A DNA stretch of 9,378 bases from an uncultured Clostridia bacterium (GTDB lineage: Bacteria; Bacillota; Clostridia; TANB77; CAG-508), in the NCBI GenBank assembly GCA_934167365.1, contig CAKPKU010000060.1, forward strand, positions 1 to 9,378, written 5' to 3'. Numbering within the stretch: position 1 is the first letter of the stretch; each line of letters starts with the position of its first letter. The position numbers and the translations under genes are program-made. This document shows positions 1 to 5,744 of this stretch, piece after piece. The notes under the pieces were generated by a model. That model did no database searches, had not been told where the DNA came from, and saw nothing but the letters and a program-made list of their open reading frames with translations.

Positions 1-596
1 ATATAGATATCATAAAAGTCCCTTGCTCTTGTTGTATCAACATTTCTCGATATAATTGTTTCAAATTTATCTGCTATAACTGTTTCCATATTATATGCAA
101 GTATTTCTATTGAACGATCTTCAAACATCAAACCAAATTTATAATTTACTTCTTTAGGTACAATTACATCCTCTGTTGTTATATCTAATTTCATTGGTAC
201 AACTAATTTGTCAAATTTGGCATTCAATGAAACTCTATATCCTCCATATTCATCTTCTTGTCTTATTTCTTTTATATTTGTAAATTCAAAAGTTACTCCA
301 TCATCTAAATCTATATTGAATATTTCATTTAATATATCTTTTAAGTTATCCTTTTCTAAATCAAAACCTTTTATTGTTGCATCCATATCTAGCGTATTTC
401 TCATATCTATTCCAACTATAGCGGTTATTAACATACCACCTTTTAATACAAATTTATATTTATAATCTGATACTGAAATTCTTTCTAATAGTCTTTCTAG
501 CATATAGTTTTGTAAAATAATATTTTCATTTACATCAACTTTAGTAGACATATTTTTTATCCACGCTTTTAATTGTGCTCTATTTTTAACTATCAT
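1..596 (-). CDS. abiEii: AbiEii/AbiGii-family nucleotidyltransferase toxin (3' end outside the window)
   Basis: Toxin half of an AbiE abortive-infection/toxin-antitoxin system. Members are DUF1814-type nucleotidyltransferases that act in the cytoplasm; related toxins modify tRNA ends, but the target of this one is not visible. I read 198 codons from ATG at 596. In order they show LKGGM (51-55), RNTLDMD with the paired acids D70/D72 (66-72), KLDITT (136-141), KFETIISR (177-184) and RARDFYD (190-196), which is the characteristic motif series of the family. Full-length members usually run to about 250-300 residues, so roughly a third is missing past the window edge. The start overlaps the AbiEi stop as ATGA, and GGAGGTG lies 6 bases before it, so the two are translationally coupled. 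The nucleotidyltransferase core looks intact. The family call is firm; the substrate is unknown. Confidence 0.9.
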   Translation of the reverse strand, partial: MIVKNRAQLKAWIKNMSTKVDVNENIILQNYMLERLLERISVSDYKYKFVLKGGMLITAIVGIDMRNTLDMDATIKGFDLEKDNLKDILNEIFNIDLDDGVTFEFTNIKEIRQEDEYGGYRVSLNAKFDKLVVPMKLDITTEDVIVPKEVNYKFGLMFEDRSIEILAYNMETVIADKFETIISRNVDTTRARDFYDIY

Positions 597-1186
597 AGTA
601 ACACCTCCAAATATTTTCTTATTTCATCTTCAATATTAAACAGTTTTGCATATTTGTGTAATCTAATGGTGTTTTTATCTTTTCTTTCTGCATATCTTTT
701 CATTGCATCTGTAAATAATGCAATTTCTATTTTTTTCTTGTTTCTAATAATATCACAAATTGTTCTTTCTAAATCGTATACTTTGATTTTGTTTCCATAA
801 GGTGTTTTTATTTCTACAATTCCTATTTCATATAATTCTTCTTTTAAATAGAAAAATTGATAATCTTTATTTTTTAACAATTTTGTATTATAGTAACTTG
901 GTATTGTTAATTGATATCTTATAGGTGTTCTATCGCATAAATCATGAAAGTACAAAGCTGTTTCATGAGAGAATATTCCTTTTTTACAAATTGCTTGAGT
1001 AATAAAGTATTCATCTTCAAATGTATCTGCACCTATATATGTTCCTCTTGCTACTCTTTCAATTAATCCTCTCTCTATCATTCGAGTTAAAACCTTATTG
1101 TTAATTCCTAATTGTTCTACTTGATATGTTTCAATTACTCCATTATTCTTTTTTAATAATTTTTCTACCTTTTGTATATCATCCAT
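593..1186 (-). CDS. abiEi: AbiEi-family antitoxin and autorepressor
   Basis: Antitoxin half of the AbiE pair. Known AbiEi proteins bind their own promoter through an N-terminal winged helix-turn-helix, and the C-terminal domain counteracts AbiEii without a stable complex (type IV behaviour). From ATG at 1186 the protein has 197 residues. The winged-HTH segment is about 1-50 (LGINNKVLTRMIERGLIERVARGTY), ISHETAL-like FSHETALYFHDL at 72-83, and the family signature VYDLERTICDII at 136-147. A longer reading from 1249 exists, but AAGGAG sits 8 bases before the 1186 ATG, and the upstream extension would run through the promoter palindrome, so 1186 is chosen. The gene overlaps abiEii by 4 bases. Expression is probably negatively autoregulated through the perfect inverted repeat directly upstream. 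High confidence in the family; the mechanism is inferred from relatives. Confidence 0.9.
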   Translation of the reverse strand: MDDIQKVEKLLKKNNGVIETYQVEQLGINNKVLTRMIERGLIERVARGTYIGADTFEDEYFITQAICKKGIFSHETALYFHDLCDRTPIRYQLTIPSYYNTKLLKNKDYQFFYLKEELYEIGIVEIKTPYGNKIKVYDLERTICDIIRNKKKIEIALFTDAMKRYAERKDKNTIRLHKYAKLFNIEDEIRKYLEVLL

Positions 1187-1200
1187 CACTATTTCTCCTT

Positions 1201-1249
1201 TGCCGTTTTCATTCGTAAATATTGTATCATTTACGAATGAAAACGGCAA
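1201..1249 (-). promoter_or_regulatory. abiE promoter embedded in a perfect 20-bp inverted repeat (likely AbiEi operator)
   Basis: Bases 1201-1220 and 1229-1248 are exact reverse complements (20 of 20), separated by 8 bases. Read on the minus strand, the repeat contains a near-ideal promoter: -35 TTGCCG (1244-1249), a 17-base spacer, and an extended -10 TGATACAAT whose hexamer (1221-1226) lies in the central gap. The predicted start of transcription, about 1214, is inside the downstream arm, so the mRNA would contain only part of the repeat. It therefore looks like a DNA operator rather than an RNA hairpin. The AbiEi ribosome binding site begins directly after it (1195-1200). Known AbiEi proteins bind inverted repeats over their promoters, which fits this arrangement. 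Confidence 0.85.
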
Positions 1250-1280
1250 GTATCTCTTGTATTTTTTTCCATTTTATAAA

Positions 1281-1319
1281 ATTTATAGCACGGATTTATT
1301 AAATTTCCGTGCTATAAAT
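1281..1319 (-). terminator. Strong 14-bp hairpin, probable terminator of the 2704-1320 unit
   Basis: Bases 1281-1294 and 1306-1319 are perfect reverse complements around an 11-base AT-rich loop. On the minus strand the stem contains GCACGGA and is followed by TTTAT. It begins one base after the stop of the GNAT relic (1320-1322), the usual place for an intrinsic terminator. The T tract is short, and the hairpin could also work on the plus strand, but no plus-strand gene reaches it. Confidence 0.65.
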
Positions 1320-1466
1320 CTAACTTTCAAAGTAAAATGCTAATCTTGAATTATTTCTAATATATTTTTCCTCAAAATTATTATTTGTAAAATTTTTTAT
1401 AGTGTTTCTCCAAAATTTTTGAGCTCTTTCATTTTTCACTAATGTTCTAACTTCCCATTTTCCAAT
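1320..1466 (-). pseudogene. C-terminal remnant of a GNAT-family N-acetyltransferase
   Basis: On the minus strand one frame reads GKWEVRTLVKNERAQKFW and, further on, NFTNNNFEEKY and RLAFYFES before a TAG stop at 1320-1322. The pattern GKWEV followed by N..AQKFW and then a T-N-N-F stretch is typical of the last 45 residues of a group of GNAT acetyltransferases, where the N..A..FW segment is the final alpha helix after the acetyl-CoA core. The acetyl-CoA-binding part (R/Q-x-x-G-x-G/A) is absent and the frame closes upstream at 1488-1490, so this is only a tail. It is fused to the DUF1016 remnant described next. It probably has no function. The GNAT assignment is from pattern recognition over a short stretch. 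Confidence 0.6.
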
Positions 1467-1606
1467 ATGCTTGTGCCATTGCTGAGTTTACTACTGCATA
1501 TACTTTTGGATTGTACTGTTAGTACACTATTTCTAATTATTTTATATGATTCTTCTGGTTGTATTGTTATTTGGTTATCTTCCATAAAATTTATCCTCTT
1601 TTTCAT
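1452..1606 (-). pseudogene. N-terminal remnant of a DUF1016/YhcG-type PD-(D/E)XK nuclease, frameshifted
   Basis: From ATG at 1585 (AGAGG seven bases upstream; an in-frame ATG also lies at 1606) the minus strand reads MEDNQITIQPEESYKIIRN, then SVLTVQS. After one surplus base in the run of four T on the plus strand at 1504-1507, the frame continues as KVYAVVNSAMAQAYWKMG. Joined, this is the standard N-terminus of DUF1016 (YhcG/RpnC-like) proteins, whose N-terminal domain has the VN..M...YW.IG pattern. Everything after the YWKMG, including the nuclease domain, is gone. Without the frame correction the reading is only about 48 codons. DUF1016 proteins are usually about 330-380 residues and are linked to mobile and defence DNA. 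The remnant lies 27-48 bases downstream of the 356-residue gene and was probably cotranscribed with it. Confidence 0.75.
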
Positions 1607-1633
1607 ATTAAAACGATATTGTATCTCTTATAT

Positions 1634-2704
1634 TCACTCTTTTCCTCTCAATTTATATATCAACTTTGCCAACTTATAATCTCTCTCATATATATCATCA
1701 AATTTTATATTAATGTATTCATCAAAAACTTTAATAACATTTTTTAAATATATATCTTGATAATTTGAAACAAATTGATACTCTTCTTCTTTAATATTAG
1801 CTATCCAATTATAATGTATATTGTTCCTTATTTTTCTATTTATATAATAAAATTTTTCATCAATTTCAATATTATTTAATTCAAATATCTTATCTAAAAT
1901 CGATAAATGTTTTTTATTATCATTCCAAAATAGCACTATAATAATAGCTTTCATTTTTATAAAAAAATGATTTGAGTTTATCTCCATATCTCCTATATTA
2001 AATACTATATTTTCTTCGATTAATTTATCTAAAAGTATAATATTTTTTACAATCCCATATCTTTGGAGTATATATATTTTTTCATTATTATTTATATTAG
2101 CACTACTAAATAACTTACTACTAGCATATGGCTTTTTTTCAAGTTTGAATTCATCTATATTATTTAAATATTTATTAATTAAGTCTACTAAAATTTTCTC
2201 TGTTTCTTCAAATAAACCTGGTAAAAGTATTTCAATCCATCTAAATGGTGTAGCTACTATTCCATCTAATAACTCAAAATCTTCTTCTTTATCTGAATTC
2301 CAATTTCTAAAATTTGTATCTATTAAATCATTGTTATTTACAAACAAATTCAAATCAAAAACATAGTTTTCAAAATTCACTCCCATTTCTGCTATAATTT
2401 TTTTAGTATCTTTGGATTCCATACTATGTACATATTTTAAGTTATTCATTCTATAATTATTTATTTGTGTCACTGTGACATTTCTTTTTCCACTAAGTCC
2501 TCCATAGTTTGCTTTCAATGTCTCACATGTAAATATTGATGAAAAAAATATAAGGAATGAAGATAAGACTTCTTTTTTTGCAGTATTACTAACTTTTCTT
2601 TTTAATTCGAGAATAAAACCTAACCAAAAAGCATCATTAATAATTTCATTAACTTGCTTTTTTTCATTGTTTACATTTTCATCTTTTAAGATTCCAGTTA
2701 TCAT
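1634..2704 (-). CDS. Uncharacterised 356-residue protein, HEPN-like motif possible
   Basis: I do not recognise this protein. It starts at ATG 2704 with GGAGG four to five bases upstream. It is mostly predicted alpha-helical, with no signal peptide. The moderately hydrophobic stretches (about 48-58 and 251-260) are too short or too mixed to call membrane spans. Near the C-terminus, INRKIRNNIHYNW (288-300) resembles the RNxxH-like catalytic patch of HEPN RNases and Apea-type Abi proteins (R290-x6-H297; R293-x3-H297). The spacing from R293 is shorter than the usual Rx4-6H, so this is a suggestion only. The gene lies between a housekeeping operon and a decayed nuclease gene next to abiE, a context that favours a defence or mobile-element role. 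It is intact and well translated in appearance. Function unknown. Confidence 0.75.
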   Translation of the reverse strand: MITGILKDENVNNEKKQVNEIINDAFWLGFILELKRKVSNTAKKEVLSSFLIFFSSIFTCETLKANYGGLSGKRNVTVTQINNYRMNNLKYVHSMESKDTKKIIAEMGVNFENYVFDLNLFVNNNDLIDTNFRNWNSDKEEDFELLDGIVATPFRWIEILLPGLFEETEKILVDLINKYLNNIDEFKLEKKPYASSKLFSSANINNNEKIYILQRYGIVKNIILLDKLIEENIVFNIGDMEINSNHFFIKMKAIIIVLFWNDNKKHLSILDKIFELNNIEIDEKFYYINRKIRNNIHYNWIANIKEEEYQFVSNYQDIYLKNVIKVFDEYINIKFDDIYERDYKLAKLIYKLRGKE

Positions 2705-2732
2705 TATTCCTCCATAAGTTTATTTTACACAT

Positions 2733-2741
2733 ATATTATCA
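2733..2741 (-). promoter_or_regulatory. Possible extended -10 promoter of the 356-residue gene
   Basis: On the minus strand TGATAATAT is an extended -10 (hexamer 2733-2738), which puts the transcription start about 22 bases before the ATG. The -35 position (2756-2761, TTTCTT) is poor. An alternative pair TTGATG/TAAACT with 17-base spacing is also present, but it would start transcription inside the ribosome binding site and is less likely. Confidence 0.35.
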
Positions 2742-2750
2742 TCAAATCCC

Positions 2751-2780
2751 AAAAAAAGAAAGTGCTTTTCCAAACACTTC
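2751..2780 (-). terminator. Intrinsic terminator downstream of rlmD
   Basis: On the minus strand AAGTGTTT pairs with AAA-(G bulge)-CACTT around a GGA-type loop (2760-2779) and is followed by TCTTTTTTT (2751-2757 on the plus strand as a run of A). It lies about 170 bases after the rlmD stop and 47 bases before the next gene, so it would close the rlmD operon transcript. Confidence 0.6.
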
Positions 2781-2947
2781 CAATTTCAGTTTTATCTCTA
2801 AACATTTTATAAAATTTAACTATTTCGCGCACCATATCAACTTCTATCGTTACTCTAATTTTATTATTTTCCACTCGTTTAATCTTATTTTTGTTCTTTA
2901 TCTTAAAACTAAAAAATCCTCAAATGTACTAAATTCAACTATTATAT

Positions 2948-4315
2948 CTAATTTTTGAGTGATAGCACCGAGCAACATTCCACATGCGATGAAAAAGGAA
3001 ACATATCTACTGGCTGTATTTCTTTTACTTCATATTTTTCTTCCATAAGATGTAAATCTCTCACCATTGTTGCAGGATTGCAACTTATATATATAACTCT
3101 TTCAACATTCAATTGCATTATATTCTCAATTGTATTATAATCTAATCCTCTTCTTGGTGGATCCACTATTACAACTGATGGCTTTACTTTTTCTTTTTTA
3201 ATCAATCTATCAAAAGCTTCTTCAACATCTCCACATATAAATTCTATATTATCAATATTATTCAAATTGGCGTTAGCATTTGCATCATCTATTGCCTGTT
3301 TTACAAGCTCTATTCCATATACTTTTTTTGCAAACTTTGAAGCAAATATTCCTATTGTTCCAATTCCGCAATATAAGTCGCATACCACATCATTTTTCGT
3401 TATATTAGCCTTTTCTATTGCTATATTATACAAAGCCTCTGCTTGCACAGGATTTACTTGGTAAAATGACATTGGAGATATTTTAAATGTATAATCTCCT
3501 AGTATATCTGTTATATATCCATCTCCATAAAGATTTACATTTTTCTCACCCATTATTATATTTGTATTTCTTGTATTTATATTCTTAACAATAGATTTCA
3601 CTTCTGGAAAATTTTGTATTATTTTATCAGTTAAATCCTTTTCATTTGGTATTTCTTTTCCATTTATAACTATAATACACATTATCTCATTTGTTTGAAC
3701 TCCAACTTTTGTGACAATATGTCTAACTAAACCTTTTTGTGTTTCTTCATTATATACAGAAATTCCGTTTTCCTTCATATAATCTATTATAAATTTTGCT
3801 ATTTCATAAGATATTTCCTTTTGAATATAACATTCATTTAATGGAATTATTTCATGAGTTCTTTTTGCAAAAACTCCCATCACTATTTCTCCATCTTTGT
3901 TTATTCCAACTGGATATTGTGCTTTGTTTCGATAATTATATGGATTTCCCATTCCTAATGTTTTATATACATCTATGCTATTTGATAATGTCTTATTTAC
4001 TAAATTTTGGACCTTTTGTGCTTTTATATTTAGTGTTTCTTCATATTCTATATGTCTTAAGTTACATCCCCCACATCTTTTATAACTATCACAGTCTGGT
4101 TGGCACCTAAATTCAGAAGGCTCAATAACTTCCAATAATTTTCCAAATGCATGTGACGATGTTATTTTTACAATTAAAATTCTGCACTTTTCTCCTTTTA
4201 TTGCTCCATCAATAAAAATTGCAAAATTTTCTATTTTTGCAATTCCTTCTCCTTCAAATCCATTATCAATTATATCTACAATATATTCCTTATTTTTTTG
4301 TACAGGAATTTCCAT
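2948..4315 (-). CDS. rlmD: 23S rRNA (uracil-C5)-methyltransferase, RlmD/RumA family
   Basis: Transfers a methyl group from S-adenosylmethionine to C5 of a uridine in 23S rRNA (U1939 in E. coli; Gram-positive members may also modify U747). Numbering below is from the longer reading that begins at 4348; subtract 11 for the start chosen here. A TRAM RNA-binding domain spans about 18-78. The four iron-sulfur cysteines are C86, C92, C95 and C173. The Rossmann methyltransferase part carries SFYQVN (295-300), DLYCGIG (324-330), E347 and VDPPRRG (395-401). The nucleophile C423 lies in SCNPAT, and E458 in HVEC is the likely base. ATG at 4315 is chosen because AGAGGGG lies 6 bases before it and because the longer start would overlap the 46-codon gene upstream. 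Length is 455 residues, normal for the family. TrmA and RlmCD are the near alternatives. All catalytic residues are present. Confidence 0.93.
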   Translation of the reverse strand: MEIPVQKNKEYIVDIIDNGFEGEGIAKIENFAIFIDGAIKGEKCRILIVKITSSHAFGKLLEVIEPSEFRCQPDCDSYKRCGGCNLRHIEYEETLNIKAQKVQNLVNKTLSNSIDVYKTLGMGNPYNYRNKAQYPVGINKDGEIVMGVFAKRTHEIIPLNECYIQKEISYEIAKFIIDYMKENGISVYNEETQKGLVRHIVTKVGVQTNEIMCIIVINGKEIPNEKDLTDKIIQNFPEVKSIVKNINTRNTNIIMGEKNVNLYGDGYITDILGDYTFKISPMSFYQVNPVQAEALYNIAIEKANITKNDVVCDLYCGIGTIGIFASKFAKKVYGIELVKQAIDDANANANLNNIDNIEFICGDVEEAFDRLIKKEKVKPSVVIVDPPRRGLDYNTIENIMQLNVERVIYISCNPATMVRDLHLMEEKYEVKEIQPVDMFPFSSHVECCSVLSLKN

Positions 4316-4328
4316 ATATATCCCCTCT

Positions 4329-4469
4329 TTATTTTTGATTTTTCTCATCTTTCACATCTTTTTGTTTTTCTTCATTAGTCTCTAAAATGTCATTTATATC
4401 TATTTTAAATTTTTCTAAAATATCAATTCCATCATCCAAACCCAAATCTTCAAAATACTTTTCTTTCAT
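4329..4469 (-). CDS. Small acidic 46-residue protein in the rlmD operon
   Basis: An ATG at 4469 with AGAGGTG six bases upstream opens a 46-codon frame: MKEKYFEDLGLDDGIDILEK, then a lysine/glutamate-rich tail ending KDEKNQK before TAA at 4329-4331. It is charged, probably helical, and has no signal or membrane segment. It fills the gap between the nucleotidase gene (11 bases upstream, whose stop overlaps this ribosome binding site) and rlmD (13 bases downstream, whose ribosome binding site overlaps this stop). That tight packing, with a good ribosome binding site at both ends, supports a real translated gene rather than a chance frame. I do not recognise the family. It could be an accessory factor, or a leader whose translation sets the level of rlmD. 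Confidence 0.7.
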   Translation of the reverse strand: MKEKYFEDLGLDDGIDILEKFKIDINDILETNEEKQKDVKDEKNQK

Positions 4470-4480
4470 AAATTTCACCT

Positions 4481-5059
4481 CTAATTTTTTTGAAATTTTA
4501 TATATTTATAAATTTCTCCCCAATTGTGAACTTCCTTTATAAATTCGTTTTCTTCTAATTTTTTTATTCCTGTGTCTCTAAAATACAATGTTTTTATTCC
4601 TTTTTCAGCTATTGATAAACAATTTTTATAGTTGTCATCTATCATTACATCTATATTTTCTTTAACACATACATCTGCCTTTTCATCCATTGCCCAATAA
4701 TATTTATCAAATATTAAACCTTCTTGTTTAAATTTTTCTTCTGCTATTTTTTTCATTTCTTCTTTATCTCTTCCTCTAGCAGTTATTATTATTAATTTAT
4801 GACCATCTTTTTTTAGTAAATCTATAGTTTCTTTAACATATGGCATAAAATTTGATATTTTTGAACATTCTATAAAATACTTGTCAGCAAATTCTTTTAT
4901 TTCATCTTCTGTCCAATTATATTTTTCTTGTAACCTTGGCTCTTCATATGATTGTATTGCTCTATTTCCTAATTTTATTGTATTATACAGCTCCGCTGCT
5001 GTTCTAAAAACTTTTTCACTATCTAATAATACTCCATCTATATCTATACCTATATTCAA
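4481..5059 (-). CDS. HAD-superfamily 5'-nucleotidase, NT5C/YqfW type
   Basis: Putative cytosolic (deoxy)nucleotide 5'-phosphatase of the NT5C-type HAD family. From the chosen TTG start the protein has 192 residues. HAD motif I is GIDIDGV with D6 as nucleophile and D8 as acid. A helical cap runs about 18-75. Motif II is IIITARG with T93, a motif III lysine is near K127, and motif IV is MIDDN with D141/D142. An ATG 15 bases upstream (5074) gives five more residues but lies inside the ribosome binding site itself. From TTG, GGAGG stands 7 bases away, and the residues MGGRK before LNIGIDIDG are exactly that site translated. It is the first gene of the operon with the 46-residue gene and rlmD, and has its own promoter at 5090-5118. 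The substrate cannot be read from sequence; other small-phosphate HAD activities are possible. Confidence 0.85.
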   Translation of the reverse strand: MNIGIDIDGVLLDSEKVFRTAAELYNTIKLGNRAIQSYEEPRLQEKYNWTEDEIKEFADKYFIECSKISNFMPYVKETIDLLKKDGHKLIIITARGRDKEEMKKIAEEKFKQEGLIFDKYYWAMDEKADVCVKENIDVMIDDNYKNCLSIAEKGIKTLYFRDTGIKKLEENEFIKEVHNWGEIYKYIKFQKN

Positions 5060-5089
5060 TTTTCTTCCTCCCATATTTAATGTAAAAAT

Positions 5090-5118
5090 ATTATAACATA
5101 TAAAAATTGATTAGTCTA
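5090..5118 (-). promoter_or_regulatory. Promoter of the nucleotidase-rlmD operon
   Basis: On the minus strand a consensus TATAAT (5090-5095) is preceded by TG plus one base (5097-5098), making an extended -10. Seventeen bases further upstream is TAGACT (5113-5118), a 4-of-6 match to the -35. The expected start is about 5083, giving a leader of about 24 bases to the TTG start codon, which contains the GGAGG site. Confidence 0.75.
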
Positions 5119-5132
5119 CTTATGAACTTTTC

Positions 5133-5162
5133 AAAAAAGGAAATGCCTAGATAGACATTTCC
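5133..5162 (-). terminator. Intrinsic terminator of the 127-residue gene
   Basis: GGAAATG (5139-5145) and CATTTCC (5156-5162) are perfect complements. The stem extends by a G-T pair and two more pairs to a four-base loop. On the minus strand it is followed by TTTTTT (5133-5138). It starts 8 bases after the stop of the 127-residue gene and lies just upstream of the nucleotidase promoter, so it separates the two transcription units. Confidence 0.8.
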
Positions 5163-5170
5163 CTTCTTTC

Positions 5171-5554
5171 TTAATCAACCCTAAATTTTATTATATCAAG
5201 TTGATATAACTTATTTATAAAACACTTATAAGTATATGGACCTACACCAGATGAGGATTTACAAACTTGTTTTTCATCTCTTAGCCAATCCTCTTGTTCT
5301 AAAAGATCTTCTACTGTCTTAATGTTTCTCTTTAAAAGAGTACTTTTTAATATGTACCTTTTGAAAAACTTATTTTTACCTTTTGAAATTTGATCTATAA
5401 TTTCACCAATCGGTATCTCTTTATAGATCATTTCTTTTTTTGATTGATTGTCTATTGCCTCAATTGTCTCTTGAGGTAATAACTTTTCAGCGGCCATTTT
5501 CCACCTTTCAAGGCTTTCAATTCTTTGCTGAAGTTCATAAATTTCGTTGTTCAT
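5171..5554 (-). CDS. Uncharacterised 127-residue protein with coiled coil and alpha-CTD-like segment
   Basis: Not recognised at family level. Residues 1-30 form a likely coiled coil (YELQQRIESLERWKMAAEKL). Residues 68-118 read LKSTLLKRNIKTVEDLLEQ, then SSGVGPYTYKCFINKLYQL; the order 'L..N-I-K-T-V-E-D-L-L, then a G-x-G turn, then a helix' resembles the helix-hairpin-helix fold of the RNA polymerase alpha C-terminal domain and related DNA-binding modules. No catalytic motif is visible. The start ATG at 5554 has only a weak AAGAG site upstream, about 8-10 bases away. The gene is monocistronic, with its own terminator, and has a 14-base palindrome about 18 bases before the start. A small DNA-binding regulator is a reasonable guess, not more. 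Confidence 0.7.
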   Translation of the reverse strand: MNNEIYELQQRIESLERWKMAAEKLLPQETIEAIDNQSKKEMIYKEIPIGEIIDQISKGKNKFFKRYILKSTLLKRNIKTVEDLLEQEDWLRDEKQVCKSSSGVGPYTYKCFINKLYQLDIIKFRVD

Positions 5555-5571
5555 TTTCAGCTCTTCTTTCT

Positions 5572-5585
5572 GCTAGTACACTAGC
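5572..5585. promoter_or_regulatory. Palindrome GCTAGT-AC-ACTAGC upstream of the 127-residue gene
   Basis: Six-base arms match perfectly around a two-base centre, 17 bases before the start codon. It overlaps the -10 position (TAGTGT, 5578-5583) of one possible promoter whose -35 is TTGACC (5602-5607, minus strand, 18-base spacing). A competing extended -10 (TGGTAAATT) lies at 5607-5615. The position is that of a repressor operator, but the promoter assignment is weak. Confidence 0.4.
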
Positions 5586-5643
5586 GTTATTCTTAATAAT
5601 TGGTCAAATTTACCATAATGTATTAAATATTTTAACATATTAT

Positions 5644-5671
5644 TTGCATTTATGCAATATATATATAATAT
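5644..5671 (+). promoter_or_regulatory. Probable promoter of the decarboxylase-NTase-zeta operon, with palindrome over the -35
   Basis: TTGCAT (5644-5649) and TAATAT (5666-5671) are 16 bases apart; an overlapping TATAAT is at 5664-5669. The -35 is one arm of a perfect palindrome, TTGCAT-TT-ATGCAA (5644-5657). Transcription would begin near 5677, giving a leader of about 70 bases. The palindrome over the -35 could be a repressor site. The surrounding DNA is so AT-rich that other -10 choices cannot be excluded. Confidence 0.5.
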
Positions 5672-5744
5672 AGGATGTCCAATTAAATAATTATTGAATT
5701 TCCTTATATGTAATTTTTACAAATTTTTTTGGAGGTGTTTTTGT

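Noticed and set aside
208..800. Two plus-strand frames of 85 and 75 codons opposite abiEii and abiEi.
   Set aside because: They are antisense shadows of clearly coding minus-strand genes and lack ribosome binding sites and family motifs.
2725..2919. A 65-codon open stretch on the minus strand between rlmD and the 356-residue gene (contains NKIRVTIEVDMV and IVKFYKMF).
   Set aside because: It has no start codon with a ribosome binding site, its end runs through the rlmD terminator, and I recognise no family. It could be a relic of a lost gene, but chance is not excluded.
3796..4110. A 104-codon plus-strand frame rich in F, L and Y opposite rlmD.
   Set aside because: Its membrane-protein look comes from reading the complement of lysine/glutamate-rich codons. 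rlmD on the other strand carries all catalytic motifs.
5677..5744. Riboswitch or attenuator in the leader of the decarboxylase operon.
   Set aside because: The leader is only about 70 bases, AT-rich, with just a weak AATTA/TAATT palindrome and no recognisable aptamer or terminator/antiterminator pair.
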